DNA of 6,035 nt from JANNSW01 sp031431235 (GTDB taxonomy: Bacteria > Pseudomonadota > Alphaproteobacteria > Rhizobiales > Hyphomicrobiaceae): assembly GCA_031431235.1 (NCBI GenBank), contig JANPDA010000455.1, positions 1 to 6,035 on the forward strand. The letters are read 5' to 3'. The notes beneath the pieces are model-generated. The model made no database searches. It had not been told where the DNA came from and was given only the letters and a program-made list of their open reading frames with translations. This document shows positions 5,743 to 6,035 of the stretch, in pieces. Within the stretch, counting starts at the first letter, position 1, and each line of letters opens with the position of its first letter. The translations under genes and the position numbers were made by a program.

Positions 5743-6035
5743 TCAGAAGATGAAATCGGACTCTGTCAGGCTGTGGACCCCGATCAGGATGAAGTACCCG
5801 CCGGAGTAGTCGATCTCGATCCCTCCAGCGTGATAGCTGATGTTGTGCTTGGAGTTCTCCGTCTCCGAATGGGCCGTGAGCTTGTCGATACTTTACACGC
5901 CCAATTTGAAATCGGTGATCGTGTCCTGGTGGCCGCCACTTCCCGTGGGTGTCTGCTCATCGAGGGGGCCGGCGAGGAACCTGTCGGCGCCCTTACCACC
6001 GCTCAACGTGTTGGTGCTGGTGCCGCCTCTGAGGA
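5743..6035 (-). pseudogene. C-terminal part of an RTX (haemolysin-type calcium-binding) protein, interrupted by an in-frame stop
   Basis: The reading frame enters from the right edge and encodes RTX-like sequence: LRGGTSTNTLSGGKGADRFL, with GGKGADRFL matching the GGxGxDxxx calcium-binding nonapeptide, then QDTITDFKLGV, typical of the block after the last RTX repeat. A TAA at 5893-5895 then stops the frame. Beyond it the same frame stays open for 49 more residues to a TGA at 5743-5745, and these look like the natural end of such proteins: GGIEIDYSGGYFILIGVHSLT, ending in ESDFIF, an acidic-hydrophobic tail like type I secretion signals. The hairpin terminator sits just after the second stop, supporting it as the original gene end. 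Whether the gene is a pseudogene, a truncated but expressed protein, or carries a sequencing error cannot be decided here. The N-terminal part and catalytic domain, if any, lie outside the window. There is no sign of T1SS transporter genes. Confidence 0.72.

Noticed and set aside
5556..5753. Plus-strand 65-codon frame between the exported protein and RTX genes
   Set aside because: It reads straight through the 13-bp terminator hairpin and has no Shine-Dalgarno sequence or recognisable similarity.
5784..5999. 71-codon minus-strand frame at the right edge
   Set aside because: It is a different phase from the RTX frame. The RTX nonapeptide, the TITDF block and the acidic-hydrophobic end all lie in the other frame.

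Overview
The window is GC-rich DNA with strongly GC-biased third codon positions. Its gene set (an FdxE/FdVI-type ferredoxin, a multi-cluster formate dehydrogenase alpha subunit, an RTX-type protein) fits an alphaproteobacterium, most likely Hyphomicrobiales. This placement is inferred from protein resemblance and composition only.

Layout, left to right. Positions 1-371 hold no gene I can defend. They contain a hairpin, a very short ORF behind a good Shine-Dalgarno sequence, and a tandem duplication covering the 3' end of the next gene. Positions 372-3191 (minus strand) encode a 939-residue molybdenum/tungsten formate dehydrogenase catalytic subunit with an N-terminal [2Fe-2S] domain, two ferredoxin-type [4Fe-4S] sites, a cofactor-proximal [4Fe-4S] site and a Cys-His active site. 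Divergent from it on the plus strand are a small DOPA 4,5-dioxygenase-family protein (3487-3813) and a 106-residue [2Fe-2S] ferredoxin (3938-4258). Convergent with the ferredoxin, only 24 bases away, is an exported protein of unknown function on the minus strand (4283-5491). Its upstream region carries candidate operator-like inverted repeats. At the right edge the minus strand carries the C-terminal end of an RTX calcium-binding protein (5743-6035). It is interrupted by an in-frame TAA and followed by a perfect 13-bp hairpin terminator.

How the genes might work together. The formate dehydrogenase subunit is an orphan here: no NADH-diaphorase (beta/gamma), membrane or FdhD/chaperone gene is visible. 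It also lacks the His-Cys3 [4Fe-4S] motif that NAD-linked FdsA proteins carry between the [2Fe-2S] and the tandem [4Fe-4S] domains. A soluble [2Fe-2S] ferredoxin lies about 0.75 kb away in the divergent direction, so a ferredoxin-linked enzyme is possible. However, FdxE-type ferredoxins are usually housekeeping proteins, so this link is a hypothesis. No CRISPR array, tRNA, rRNA or insertion sequence was seen, and I did not find a clearly new multi-gene system. The most notable points are the cluster-deficient orphan dehydrogenase, the duplicated stop-codon context at its 3' end, the RTX gene cut just before its predicted type I secretion signal, and the unassigned exported protein.
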